64,000 nt of DNA, taken from positions 6,986,716-7,050,715 of the forward strand of contig CP053163.1 in assembly GCA_014607495.2 (NCBI GenBank), written 5' to 3'. This document shows, piece by piece, positions 32,301-43,490 of this stretch; positions within the stretch are counted from its first letter, which is position 1; each line of letters starts with the position of its first letter. Source of the DNA: Carposina sasakii (taxonomy: Eukaryota > Arthropoda > Insecta > Lepidoptera > Carposinidae). Below the pieces are notes generated by a model. The model saw only the letters and a list, made by a program, of their open reading frames with translations, was not told the origin of the DNA and did not search any database. Position numbers and translations under genes: made by a program.

Positions 32301-33085
32301 CCTATAGGCAGGTAATGGGGTAGGTCTATGCTTATTACGAAATAATATCTAATGTTGATGCCGTCCCAGGACGGAACGTGCCACCAGTGGGCGTTGTTCG
32401 AAATAAAAAAATAAAAAAAAACAATATGTATTTTGCAACCGGCGTACCTGAAATATTCTGATTACGGTCATAGTACAGTACGGTAAGTGGGCAGACTCCT
32501 TTAGAGTGTTTCCCAACAAACGTTTTGTGACTTGTCTCATAATACGAGTAATTATATAGCATAGCACATTTTCTTTCATCATATAAAGGCTGTCTTTATG
32601 CAGTCCTGCAGCCGCTTTATGCCGGCATCGCTCTTTTAGGAAACAATTAATATACCGTGAAAATAAATATAAGTGAGAAACATTAGATACACAACTACAT
32701 TAAAATTCTCTTCACGTATTTAAGTTGACATCCATCTTGTCTAGCTTGTTTACAATCCAAGCTGTGTAAACAAATTGGTACAAGAGGTATATGGCATATA
32801 TTATAATTTTCGGTATTTAAAAGATCTTGACGCCTTAATTATTAGTGTTTATTATACCTATACTATAAAACCACGATGAAACATAACAGTAAAGGACTTT
32901 AAAGATTTTTCACGAAAACGTTATCAATCTCAAGCAGCTGTTTATGCTATTAACGTCACAAATTATGATCGATTCTGACCGTCACACTTAAACCTAAACT
33001 TAAGATTAGTCCTACCTGTAGCTCGCCAGTTACAACGGTGGTGCTCTGAGTACGGACGGACAGATGTGCTCAATACAAACGCTTA
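32301..33085. other. Intron sequence, no supported gene
   Basis: AT-rich, with open frames below 80 codons that overlap on the same strand and have no domain. It ends at the foldback element. Confidence 0.4.
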
Positions 33086-33665
33086 AAATAAACTGACTTT
33101 TTTTAAAAAAATTAACCGACTTCAAACTTTAACTAAAAAGCGATAAATAACGTAACTAATTTATCTACTTAATACATATTAAATATCTCAAATTATTTAA
33201 ATATTTACAACTTAATACCTAATACTGTAACAAAGTCATCTTTAACTATTTAAATATTTATAATTATCACTTATTTTTTGGAGTCGGTGCCAGCCTAGGT
33301 AACGTGGTCTGTTGTGTTGATGGACGCGCGTGGCTGGCAAAGCCACACACACGGCAAAATACAATATGGTGTAGTAGGCAGCGTTAATGCAATTTCCTAT
33401 TCTTGGTTTTACTATTTAGTGTGGGTCAGTTTTCTTAATTACATTTATTTGTTTGGCTGGCACCGACTCAAAAAAATAAGTGATAATTATAAATATTTAA
33501 ATAGTTAAAGATGACTTTGTTACAGTATTAGGTATTAAGTTGTAAATATTTAAATAATTGGAGATATTTAATATGTATTAAGTAGATAAATTAGTTACGT
33601 TATTTATCGCTTTTTAGTTAAAGTTTGAAGTCGGTTAATTTTTTTTTAAAAAGTCAGTTTATTTC
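33086..33665. mobile_element. Foldback element with 210-bp near-perfect arms
   Basis: Arm 33086-33295 and arm 33455-33665 are inverse copies from AATAAACTGAC through TTAACCGACTTCAAACTTTA to GAGTCGGTGCCAGCC. I see only isolated differences (for example TCAAATTATT against TCCAATTATT). The 159-bp spacer contains ATGGACGCGCGTGGCTGG. Transcripts crossing it would form a long hairpin. It has no transposase. Confidence 0.92.
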
Positions 33666-33715
33666 TCGATTTTTAGTTGTGTTAATGCGTTGTGGACTTA
33701 AATAGATGCTAGTTT

Positions 33716-34081
33716 ATACAGGATGATTTTTGGTCGTTAACGTTCCCGAAAACTACGTAATCTCCTCATCATCACGATCATTTTTCTCCTTGGAAGCATA
33801 CCTGGGAAGTGTCTGGTTTTCAAAATATTAGGGTCCAAAGTTGAGTAAATAGACTGCGTTTTTCTGCATGAACGCACATAGACGCGCGTAGCAAGATTTT
33901 TCACGAGAAATAATCAATATCTTTCTATGAAAAAACTAGCATAAACACTAGACACTATAAATTTCGCCAGATCAAGTAATAAAAAAAAAAATCCAAGCAT
34001 TTTTTTGGCATAAACTTACTTTATTTGATGTATAGAGTACGTACCCTTCGTTAATGGTGGCCACAAAAAAACACCCTGTAT
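33716..34081 (-). mobile_element. Family A element, complete
   Basis: Starts TATACAGGATGATTTTTGGT and ends GTGGCCACAAAAAAACACCC followed by TGTATA. The ends are imperfect inverted repeats built on TACAGG(G/A)TG, and the interior matches the other A copies. This is the best full-length reference for the family here. Confidence 0.85.
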
Positions 34082-35095
34082 AGTTTCCATCGACCAATTG
34101 CAGTACTGTCCCCTAACTCCTAACCGTTAAGGAGTTCTGTAGCTTGACCATCAGCACAGCAGCATCAGATGTTGATTCAAGTATACCTCACAAGCAACAA
34201 GTTAGCCCTACATACCACTATATAGTTTCCATCGACCAATTGCAGTACTGTCTCCCAACTCCTAACCGTTAAGGAGTTCTGTAGCTTTATCATCAGCATC
34301 AGATGTTGATTCAAGTAACACGTTAGCCCTGCATACTACTAAATAGTTTCCATCGACCAATTGCAGTACTGTCTCCCAACTCCTAACCGTTAAGGAGTTC
34401 TGTAGCTTCATCATCAGCACAGCAGCATCAGATATTGATTCAAGTAACACGTTAGCCCTGCATACTACTAAATAATTTCCATCGACCAATTGCAGTACTG
34501 TCTCCCAACTCCTAACCGTTGAGGAGTTCTGTAGCTTCATCATCAGCACAGCAGCATCAGATATTGATTCAAGTAACACGTCAGCCCTACACACTACTAA
34601 ATAGTTTTCATCGACCAATTGCTGTACTGTCTCCGAACTCCTAACCGTTAAGGAGTTCTGTAGCTTCATCATCAGCACAGAAGCATCAGATGTTAATTCA
34701 AGTAACACGTTAGCCCTACATACTACTAAATAGTTTCCATTGACCAATTGCAGTACTGTATCCCAACTCCTAACCGCTAAGGAGTTCTGTAGCTTAACCA
34801 TCATCACAGCAGCATCAGATGTTGATTCAAGTATACCTCACAAGCAACAAGTTAGCCCTACATACCACTATATAGTTTCCATCGACCAATTGCAGTACTG
34901 TCTCCCAACTCCTAACCGTTAAGGAGTTCTGTAGCTTCATCATCAGCACAGCAGCATCAGATGTTGATTCAAGTAACACGTCAGCCCTACACACTACTAA
35001 ATAGTTTTCATCGACCCATTGCTGTACTGTTTCCCAACTCCTAACCGTTAAGGAGTTCTGTAGCTTCATCATCAGCACAGCAGCATTAGATGTTG
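34082..35095. repeat. Minisatellite, about eight units of 129-143 bp, with a higher-order period
   Basis: The unit carries TTTCCATCGACCAATTGCAG, ACTGTCTCCCAACTCCTAAC and CGTTAAGGAGTTCTGTAGCT, then CATCATCAGCACAGCAGCAT. Most units are 129 bp, a multiple of three, so the minus strand stays open (34807-34262) as repeats of LMMKLQNSLTVRSWETVLQ. A longer unit with an extra ACCTCACAAGCAACA-type insert occurs at 34181 and 34831, giving a 650-bp super-period. The array starts exactly at the end of the family A element. Confidence 0.92.
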
Positions 35096-35382
35096 ACACC
35101 CTGAAGCATATACCTGAGTAGGACATGATTACGTAACAAAAGCACCATACGAGCATACAATTTTCGGTGGTTGCCCTAGATTTCTCCTGGATCCCATCAT
35201 CAGATCCTGACCTGGTGAAAATGGGACCACCTCAGAAGTGAACTCTATCCAACCAAAAAAAAATTTTTGAAATCCGTTTATAACTGACGGAAATATCGGT
35301 GAACATACATAAAAAAAAAAAAAAAAATTATACATACAGACGAATTGAGAACCTCCTCCTTTTTTTGAAGTCGGTAATTAGC
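35096..35382 (+). repeat. Repeat tail ending AACCTCCTCC..TTTGAAGTCGGTAA
   Basis: CCCATCATCAGATCCTGACC, TGGTGAAAATGGGACCACCT and the GAGAACCTCCTCC..TTTTTGAAGTCGGT end form a block often seen in moth genomes. It probably belongs to the same larger element as the minisatellite before it. The AACCGACTTC word is shared with the foldback element at 33086-33665. Confidence 0.55.
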
Positions 35383-36019
35383 ATGCTCTGCAGCTGTATA
35401 TATTTGCCAGACGCGTTCGAAATACGCGGTTTACACCTGCGCCTCGGCTAGCTCAAAAATCGAACGTAGTCGCTCGGTAGATTTTTTAACATCCTCATTA
35501 CTAGCAAATCTTAGATATACGAGTACGTGTTATTAATAAGCACGCGCTCTATAAAATCATGCTTGCGTGCTAGTAATGAGCTACCCTTAATCACTTTTAG
35601 AAAATAAAATATTCATTCAAATTATTTTTAAAGCACTCGCAGATTATGGATAAACTCATGAAAGTTAGTGTAGAGCCCATGAAATTTGATTTTGGAATCC
35701 AATTACTGCAAATGAAATGCCCATGTAAAATATATAGAATATATTAGTAGTGTTTATTATGAAAACGTATCTGTTGGGTTCAAATATCATAATAATAAGA
35801 AAACCTAAAATTAAAATTAAATGGATTGGCAGGATTTGAAGGCCGTCTCCTATGTGTATATATTTTCATTTAATAGGTAGTTAATATTTAATTGTAAAAT
35901 ATATTAAATTGTATTTTATGAATAAAAATTATGTTTACTTTTTGTGCGATGTTTTACTATAATTGCGGGGAATAAATAAATAAAACATTTTTATTCTATT
36001 TTATTCAAATCCGGAATCA
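35383..36019. other. Intron sequence with a short inverted repeat
   Basis: CTCATTACTAGCA (35495) and TGCTAGTAATGAG (35568) form a 13-bp inverted pair about 60 bp apart. No gene was recognised. Confidence 0.4.
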
Positions 36020-36210
36020 TAATACATATACTCACGCCTATTATCTAACCCCAAAGAGATTGGGCAGAAGTGTGCAAATACACACTCACTTTTTACCAGA
36101 TAGTCTATTAAGTCCTACGTGGTAATATCGCCGTTTTCGGGGACAAATACAACAATCTAGAGGCCGGTAACGAATCCAAGCGCATAGGTACAGCATACAA
36201 AGAATTCGAG
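36020..36210 (+). repeat. Family I repeat, longer copy
   Basis: CTCACGCCTATTATCTAACC, AGAGATTGGGCAGAAGTGTG, TATTAAGTCCTACGTGGTAA and GAGGCCGGTAACGAATCC. The reverse copy at 41000-41165 shares all four blocks. Confidence 0.7.
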
Positions 36211-36949
36211 AAAGGTTCAGCAACTTAACCCAGTATTAGCAGTCCCTTTCTTGAAAATTACGATATTTATTTTTAGTCAAAGCGAATGAAATCGCGGGAA
36301 ACATGTCTTCATATAAGATTTGTAAGCTCACGATTGATCCCAAAGGGGCAGGTAGAGACAATGGATTTTCACCTCATACCAATGTCGAGCATATTTTTTT
36401 CGTCTTATCTACAATGATTAATGGTTTTGTGATCACCTTGTTATTGTTGGAAATAGGACTTTTTTTTATACAAACGATCGAAGTGGTGAATTTCTATTTT
36501 TGCTTTTGTTTTGTTTGGTTATTTCTTCATTATATTCTAAATATCAACGATTATATTGTATCGACTATGAAGCCAAATTTTCACCAACAAAACAATGTAA
36601 TAAAGTTAGGTAAATACCTTCTCTAATTCTCCTCTTAGTAATGAAGATTAGAGTTTGAAAAGATAAAGTATCACCCGAGTTTTACTAAAACTTTACCAGT
36701 GTATATAGGAATAACAAATTGATTCACTCAATAAATTTTTCCGTGAAAAACTCGGAACGACCTATATACAGCTCACGCTCCAACATTATTAAGTTGCAAG
36801 AGAACTGGGGTTGTTATTTTCGCTGTGTAATCTTTCCCTGCTATTTATAATATTACAAACCTGGCACTCTTCTCGTACGTACGTTTTAGAGCTTTCAAGT
36901 TTTCTGGGTTCAAATCCCGGTAGATGCAGACTTTGATGAATATCGATGC

Positions 36950-37075
36950 TTATTTTAGAATAGTGAACTACAGAAAAAACAAAATATCGAAATTATCCGG
37001 GATTAAAACTTTTTCCGGGGATAAAAAGTACCCTATAAGTTAAGTGGGACCTCAGGGATTTTAGTGTGGGACGAG
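36950..37075 (+). repeat. Family E fragment
   Basis: GAACTACAGAAAAAACAAAA, ATCGAAATTATCCGGGATTA, GGGATAAAAAGTACCC; the CTAGTGGACG end is missing. Confidence 0.65.
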
Positions 37076-37714
37076 GTAAATGTGCTACGAATTGTGTAAA
37101 CACAAAACTATTTTTATAGTTTGACTGTGGAGTCTTATACTCGTACAGTCAACCATCCGGGGATAAACACAAATGATGAAAGCCATCCAGCAGATACCCG
37201 CGATCTTGAACAGGTAGTCTTGCCGTTCATCTCAGGTGGCCTTCCAACGCATCCTCTCTAGAACTTTTCGACCCAATCGGCCATAGGTTCTTGGAGTTAT
37301 TTGCACTGTCCAGTCTTATTATTAGTAGTTCTACAAACTTTTGGGGACTTTACAGATACGAGTAGTACTTGTTCGTACATTATGGTCACAGTGACTGGCA
37401 AAAAAGTTTTTCGTTTCCACGAACTATTGGGAAATAACTTCGTAGTCACGATATCGCAATTTTAAAAACAAGGTCAATATATTTTTAAACGACATCGATG
37501 ATAAAATAGCGACAGTAAAATTATAGTAGCTAAATGAATAGATTAGATTCAGGAACATGAATTTTGAATTACCTACGTATAGGTATCACGCTGTTATATA
37601 ATATATAGGTAATATCAGAAGATGTAAGACGAAATGGCGCGTCGCGATTTAAATTTAATCTAGATTTACGAATTTGCTGCAATCACTTGCAGCCTAAGAA
37701 CATTTTATACATTA

Positions 37715-38335
37715 CTAGTAGCCCGCCCTCGCTTCGCTTCGGTACATATCAATACATAGATACAACTTTATATGTAGGTACAGCGGTTTTCGTTTAAATT
37801 TGGAACTCCCGTTGGTCCCCTTCCCGAGGGAATTTCGGGAAATCCGTTTTTAGAGCTTCCTTGTAGCCCTAATCCGATTTCAGCTTCGTATAAATAGCGG
37901 TTTTCGTAAAAAAATTAAATTCCCATAACTCCCCTTCCCATAGGAATTTCGGTAAATCCGTTCTTAGTGCTCCCTCGCAGTCCCTAATGAACATACAGGT
38001 CCAATTTCAAATTCATATATATCGCAGTTGTCGTAAAAAAATGAATTCCCATTCGTCCCCTTCCCGTGGGAATTTCGGGAAATCCGTTTTTAGTCCTTCC
38101 TCGTTGTCCCCAATGAACATATATGCCCGATTTCAGCTTCATATGTACAGCGGTTTTCGTAAAAAATATTAAATTCCCGTTGGTAGCCTTCCCGTGGGAA
38201 TATCGGGAAATTCTTATAGCCTATGTTCATCCAGGTCCAATAAGGATTCTAACGGTGATAGAATTTTTGAAATCTGTCCAGTAGTTTCGGAGCCTATTCA
38301 TTACAACCAAACAAAGTTTTCCTCTTTATAATATT
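37715..38335 (+). repeat. Repeat with four minisatellite units of 115-127 bp
   Basis: After TACTAGTAGCCCGCCCTCGC the unit CAGCGGTTTTCG..AAATTCCCGTTGG..CCCCTTCCCG..GGGAATTTCGGGAAATCCGT recurs at about 37781, 37896, 38021 and 38148. It closes with GATAGAATTTTTGAAATCTG, a common SINE/Helitron-like end. A reverse fragment lies at 53735-53815. Confidence 0.8.
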
Positions 38336-38813
38336 ATATAGTGTAGATGATCATGCCCATTAACCATTAAAGAGGTACCCACTTTTCACAAGTTAGCCTA
38401 TTAGGTAAGTCTCACGCAGTAAGGGGTGAGCCTACCGCCGCATTTCATATCTTGTCTAAAAATCTGTTTTTTTTATTAATCCGGATAAAATGCCAAGAAA
38501 ATTGAAGTACACTTCAAAAGGAGACGTTCGGTGGCGGTGACAGCTGTCACAGTGATAGACGATGGTTCCTGTTGTGAAGGAATCACGGAGAAGAGATGTG
38601 ATAACATTACAAGACCTTAGGGATTTAAAAAACTTGGATATTTTCTATATCATACCACACGATTAACTGTCGTCTACGAACTTTTTTTGCGACGACGACT
38701 GTCTTGACAGTAGGAATGGCTAATACGATAGTAGATGAATGAAGACATTTGAATAGTAGATACAATGGATGCATACTGCGGCTTGCTGGTTAGGATTATT
38801 TAAATGCTTACAT

Positions 38814-39212
38814 ACAGGATGTTTTTTCGTTGCCACCCTTAACGAATTAGGTACGTACTCTATACATCAAATAAAGTAACTTTTTGCTAAAAAAAAAAAT
38901 GCTGGGAAACGAAGAACGGGATTTTTTTTGTAATTTTTTTTATTACTTGATCGGGCGAAATTTAAAGTGTCCAGTGTTTATGCTAGTTTTTTCATAGACA
39001 GATATTAATTATTTCTCGTGAAAAAATCTTGCTACACCTGTCAATGTGCATTTATGCAGAAAAACGCAGTCAATTTATTCAACTTTGGACCCTAATATTT
39101 TTGAAACCAGACACTTCCCAGATATGCTTCCATGGAGAAAAATGATCGTGACGATGAGGAGATTCCGTAGTTTTCGGGAAATTGACGATCAAAAATCACC
39201 CTGTATATGACG
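38814..39212 (+). mobile_element. Family A element, complete
   Basis: Starts ATACAGGATGTTTTTTCGTT and ends ACGATCAAAAATCACCCTGT followed by ATA. All internal blocks of the family are present. Confidence 0.85.
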
Positions 39213-40999
39213 GCTACGTTCTAAAAAAAAAACCTCCGTGTACAGTGGTCCACTGCGTTAATGTTTTTTTTTGAATTAAATATTGTTAGATCCTTTTTCT
39301 TCTTTCTTCATGGTCTCACCAGCCTCAATGGAACCTTATCTAAGGCCGTCTGAGGCCCATTTATTCCACGAGTTATATAGCCCAGTTCGACCCTGAATGT
39401 CAGCTCATCCCACAAACAAATTACTTTTCGGCTTTCAAATGCAAAAATGACAGATTGAATCGATTTGCATTTTTTAATAATTTTATAGCATAAAGCCATA
39501 AATAGATTTTTTTAAATAAAATTATCTTTGTGAATTTTAACCGATAGATTATTTATCTATCTATATCACTTGTGTACTAATTCAATGTTTACGAGTCTGG
39601 GCTAGTTATGAAATTACGACGAGATAGCCAAACCAAGCCAAAGATAAACAAAACCAATTTTGTTTGTCCATCCATATTCTAATTCGAAGTGCTAGCCTGC
39701 GATCATTGCGACACACGTTTGTCAAACATTTGGTTGAACAAACCGCCGATCACACATTGGCGTATTAACTTTAAGGTATAGCATAGATGCTTTTATAAAA
39801 ATTTACATAGGAAGTCATAGTTGCAAATTGTATTCTTACAAGCTTTTATTTAACTTCCTTTTAGTACAAATTTTGGCAACCCTGGACCATATACCGGTGA
39901 TTTGTGATTCTAATGACAACTAAATAATTTTTTTAAAACAAAAAACCGACTTCCTTCCAAAACTCGAGCTTACTAAAGTAAAATTTTACTAAAGGGCAAA
40001 TACATATTGCGTTAAGCCGTGTACGAAGTTTATAAGGCATAATATTGTCAGATTTATATGCCAGCAAATGATTAAATAGGCCACATGACAAAAGAGAGAA
40101 ATGAGTAGGCTTCGAAATTTTACGTCTGACAATATAAGCAACATATACTCGTAATTACACTCCTTCCTGCCCTGTTGCCAATCATTTGGGGTCGGTGCAA
40201 TATGTGGGTACTCTTCTTTCATTCATCCCTATTATTCGTCATCTCGTTATTCTCATGTCTACCTCTTCCTCTATAACCATCTTATCGAACACGGCTTAAC
40301 GCAACATATAAATTCACCACTTAACAAAATTATCTTCATCTTCATAAGCCTATTGCAGTCCACTACTGAACGTAGGCCTACCCCATACATTACATATTGG
40401 AAACGTTATTTTTCATCCCGATAGATATACAGTAGCCAAATCTCGGCAAACAAAGCTGAATCCCTCAGCACAATGTTTAAAGATGAATCGATCAACCATA
40501 TCCTAACGGATTATATTAATGGAGAGGTGTTTTTATAAATTTATCTTAGTCAAGATATTATATATTATAAAATGATTAATAAAGAAATTGAAAAAATAAA
40601 AAAAAAAAAAAGAGCTTCTAAGTGTCCTGGCATATTGTGAGTGCTAACCAAAGCAAACTAACACCAACTTCACCTTATTTTGTGCAAATAAAGTATTTTG
40701 AATTTTGAACCCCATATCCGGTAACAGTAATTTCATCTAAGTTAGATTGACTTTCCGTCTAAACATAACACTCGAAATATCCAAGTGCTCTCAACAAAAC
40801 TGAATTTTATATAAAATGATGCGTAAAGCGAATTTATTATAGAAGTCATATACGTTTGGAAATAAATTTGATTCCTGCCATATAATCCACTAAGCCGGAA
40901 AAAACTCAAACCTTGGTCTTGTTTAAAATTCAAAATTTACGCTGTTCTTATTTTTTTGGAAAAAGTCCGCAACATGTCTCATTGTATTCGTTACCGGTA
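39213..40999. other. Intron sequence with LINE-tail scraps
   Basis: 40345-40385 is a family G scrap (AGCCTATTGCAGTCCACTAC). At 40525-40560 TTTTATAAATTTATCTTAGT followed by CAAGATATTA is the inverse of 54466-54500. An A-rich LINE-like tail is at 40590-40710. No gene is supported. Confidence 0.45.
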
Positions 41000-41165
41000 G
41001 CTAGGTTGTAGAATTTTTGTGTCCGAAAAGCGGCAGTAGGGTCACCCTTTACCACATGGGACTTAATAGGCTTAATAGTAAATAGTGGGTGTGTAGATTG
41101 CACACTTCCGCCCAACATCTTTGGGGGATAATGGGCGTGACTATATGTGTGTATATGTTGAAATG
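41000..41165 (-). repeat. Family I repeat
   Basis: The reverse strand gives CACGCCCATTATCCCCCAAA, GATGTTGGGCGGAAGTGTGC and CTATTAAGTCCCATGTGGTA, ending CTACCGGTAACGAATAC. Confidence 0.7.
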
Positions 41166-41689
41166 ATGTTGCTGTGACAATTAAAGTTTCAAGTTTGTGT
41201 CAGTATAAATGTTGAAATTGATAATTGTTACTTACTGCACATATGAGTTATACAACATACTCGTAACTAGCAATTGAAAAGTTTCAAGTTTGTAGTTATT
41301 GTATAGGTACCAGCTACGTCAATGAAGAGGAGCATGGTACGATTCTACTTGATACGGTGAACTTCTTCAATTTCCGGGATTGTAAACAAGTATTAGCATC
41401 TTAATGCTGGGAAATGCTTTATACAACAATCGACTTACGAGTAATAATTATTGTTTAATTTTATAATACATTTTATTTTACATACATATTTTATTTAGAT
41501 TATACAGTTGACATATGAGACAAAATTAACATTAATTCATCAAACATATAAATCCTGCACTAATGCTAGTTTAGGTGAACATGGTTTTTTTACAAGTCGG
41601 AATCTTACTCATGTAACTAGCAAGAATCATATTATCATCCATACTAATTCAGACAATGGCTGTATGGGCTTAGTTCCCCTTACCTTTCC

Positions 41690-41985
41690 TTCGGGATAAA
41701 CTGAAAAAATTATAAATCTCCAGTTACGAATCGAGTAACAAAAGTTGTACTTCAATTTGTAAAATCCTAACTAATCGCTAAATCATCGTTCAACGAGACA
41801 AGTGGCGTTACGCCATTTAACATAACATTCGGGTATTCGACCTGTTGCCACTTACATATTTCGCCCAGTGGAATCATGTCAGAGCCTCGTCTGTCAAATA
41901 GCAGAGTGCACCACGGGCATGTGAGATTGACTTTGGGTTCCAAGGCATTAGTCGAACCCAATTACACCCCTTCAATAAAATGTGG
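41690..41985. repeat. Family N repeat
   Basis: GTGGCGTTACGCCATTTAAC, TTTCGCCCAGTGGAATCATG, ATAGCAGAGTGCACCACGGG and TGGGTTCCAAGGCATTAGTC resemble a widespread moth repeat. Only one copy is in this window, so the call rests on memory of the family. Confidence 0.4.
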
Positions 41986-42237
41986 CCTAAATTAAACTCA
42001 TTTTGTCAAATAATTAGGAAGAAAGTTGAAAAAAAGGAAAAGAATACCTCTACACTTCATGCAAAATCTTACTAACTTTAACGTGTAGTTTAAAGAAGGT
42101 TCTGGAATATTCTCCTCGAAACTTTTTCGATCCCAAGAGTGATTAATAACCTTAGTTTGAATGTTGTAAGAGTCACTACAGAGAAGGTATAACATACATA
42201 GTATAATGTTACTGTGAATGTTAGATATTTGTACTTA

Positions 42238-42314
42238 AATGTTAAGATATACTAAGTATATCTTAACATTGCGGAAAATGCCCGGTAAAACTAATTTTAC
42301 CGGGCATTTTCCGC
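42238..42314. repeat. Two adjoining perfect hairpins
   Basis: 42238-42270 is a palindrome (AATGTTAAGATATA, 5-nt loop, inverse). 42271-42290 GCGGAAAATGCCCGGTAAAA pairs perfectly with 42295-42314 over a 4-nt loop. A third copy of ATGTTAAGATATA follows at 42341-42353. The symmetry suggests the core or junction of an inverted-repeat element. Confidence 0.9.
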
Positions 42315-42741
42315 ACTTAGCCTCTATAAGTGAGGCCATAGTAATGTTAAGATATAGGTAGGTATTTACATCGACATGACGTTGTAGGTAAGTCAGAAAT
42401 CATTCTTAATTTATACATGAATTGGTCATAAACCGTTGAAGGTTATGGAATCCTAGATTCAGAGATTTAAAATGATATGACAGTTAACAAACGAATAAAC
42501 TGTTCGAAAAGTAAGAAAGTCACATAACCCACTGCATCCTACTGACCATAGTCACGCGGCTATGCTATTTTACTACATGTGGGTAATGAAGAAGGATTTA
42601 ATTAATTAAAATAAAACCAGTATAAAGTTACCGATAAATCTAACGAATACGAGTATCAGCAATATTAGTTCAACCAATACTAGCAAAGTCAACGAAGTCT
42701 CGGTTATTAATTTGAATATCTCAAGCAATATTCTCACTGTA

Positions 42742-43140
42742 TCCTCCTAAGACCCAGACTTGAATTATCTAGCTAGTCGTGAAAACCCACTGTCCAAAAT
42801 TATGCACAAATTAATTTATTGCAGTCAGACCCAGAGACATAAAACTTCATAAATTTGAAGCTACGCCTTTTAGGATTTAGAGAGTATGTTTACCATAATA
42901 CCAAGTGTCTAAAGGACATTTTGTTGGCAGCATTGATAACACAAACAATTAAGGACTAATCAAGTAATTTTGACATGTGAAACTAGTCGCGGTAAGATTA
43001 AAAAAAAACTACAGAAGCTAAAAGACTAAGTACAAAATTTTGTACACTGGGCGGTCACTACTATAAATTATACTACAAAGCTGGGTCTGTTATAAGTATT
43101 TTATTTTGTACAATATTTTGCACTCGGGGTCTTAGGAGGG
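42742..43140. mobile_element. Mariner-like MITE, 399 bp
   Basis: TCCTCCTAAGACCCAG at the left and the inverse of CCCTCCTAAGACCCCGAG at the right, with TA on both sides (42740-42741, 43141-43142), fit a Tc1/mariner-type element. Inside is another self-complementary word (AGTACAAAATTTTGTACACT). There is no coding sequence. Confidence 0.7.
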
Positions 43141-43329
43141 TATAGAAATTCAAAATGTAAATAAATAAAAATAAAAATTGGAGGTTATTCGAAGGTTTGT
43201 GTACCTAAGGTAAGGTTATTACCGAATTAAAACACTGTTTTACTGTGCTTAATTAAATTAATCAATTATAAACATTTAAGATGTTTGTAACCCTATCAAC
43301 GGTATTTTGTTTCATTCCAAACTCAAATT

Positions 43330-43490
43330 GCCAATGATTTGGTATATGTTTTTACGGCCGGCTTTCTGCCTGACTCCAACCCTCCTCGGGTTTAGCTAAG
43401 TGACAATATCGGAAATTTTGTACATGACTGAGATCGAACCCACGCCATCCGACTGAAAGGCGCACGTCTTAACCAATCATACGCATAAGA
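43330..43490 (-). repeat. tRNA-like SINE remnant
   Basis: The reverse strand has TGGTTAAGACGTGCGCCTTT and a B-box-like GGGTTCGATCTCAGTC, then AATTTCCGATATTGTCACTT. It is similar in organisation to 30873-30955. Confidence 0.55.

Noticed and set aside
34262..34807. 181-codon minus-strand frame of repeated peptides
   Set aside because: It is a by-product of a minisatellite whose unit is a multiple of three; a neighbouring longer unit breaks the frame. Reported as a repeat instead.
36303..36626. 107-codon plus-strand frame with hydrophobic stretch
   Set aside because: The hydrophobicity comes from T-rich sequence read as Phe/Leu/Ile. No known family and no gene context.
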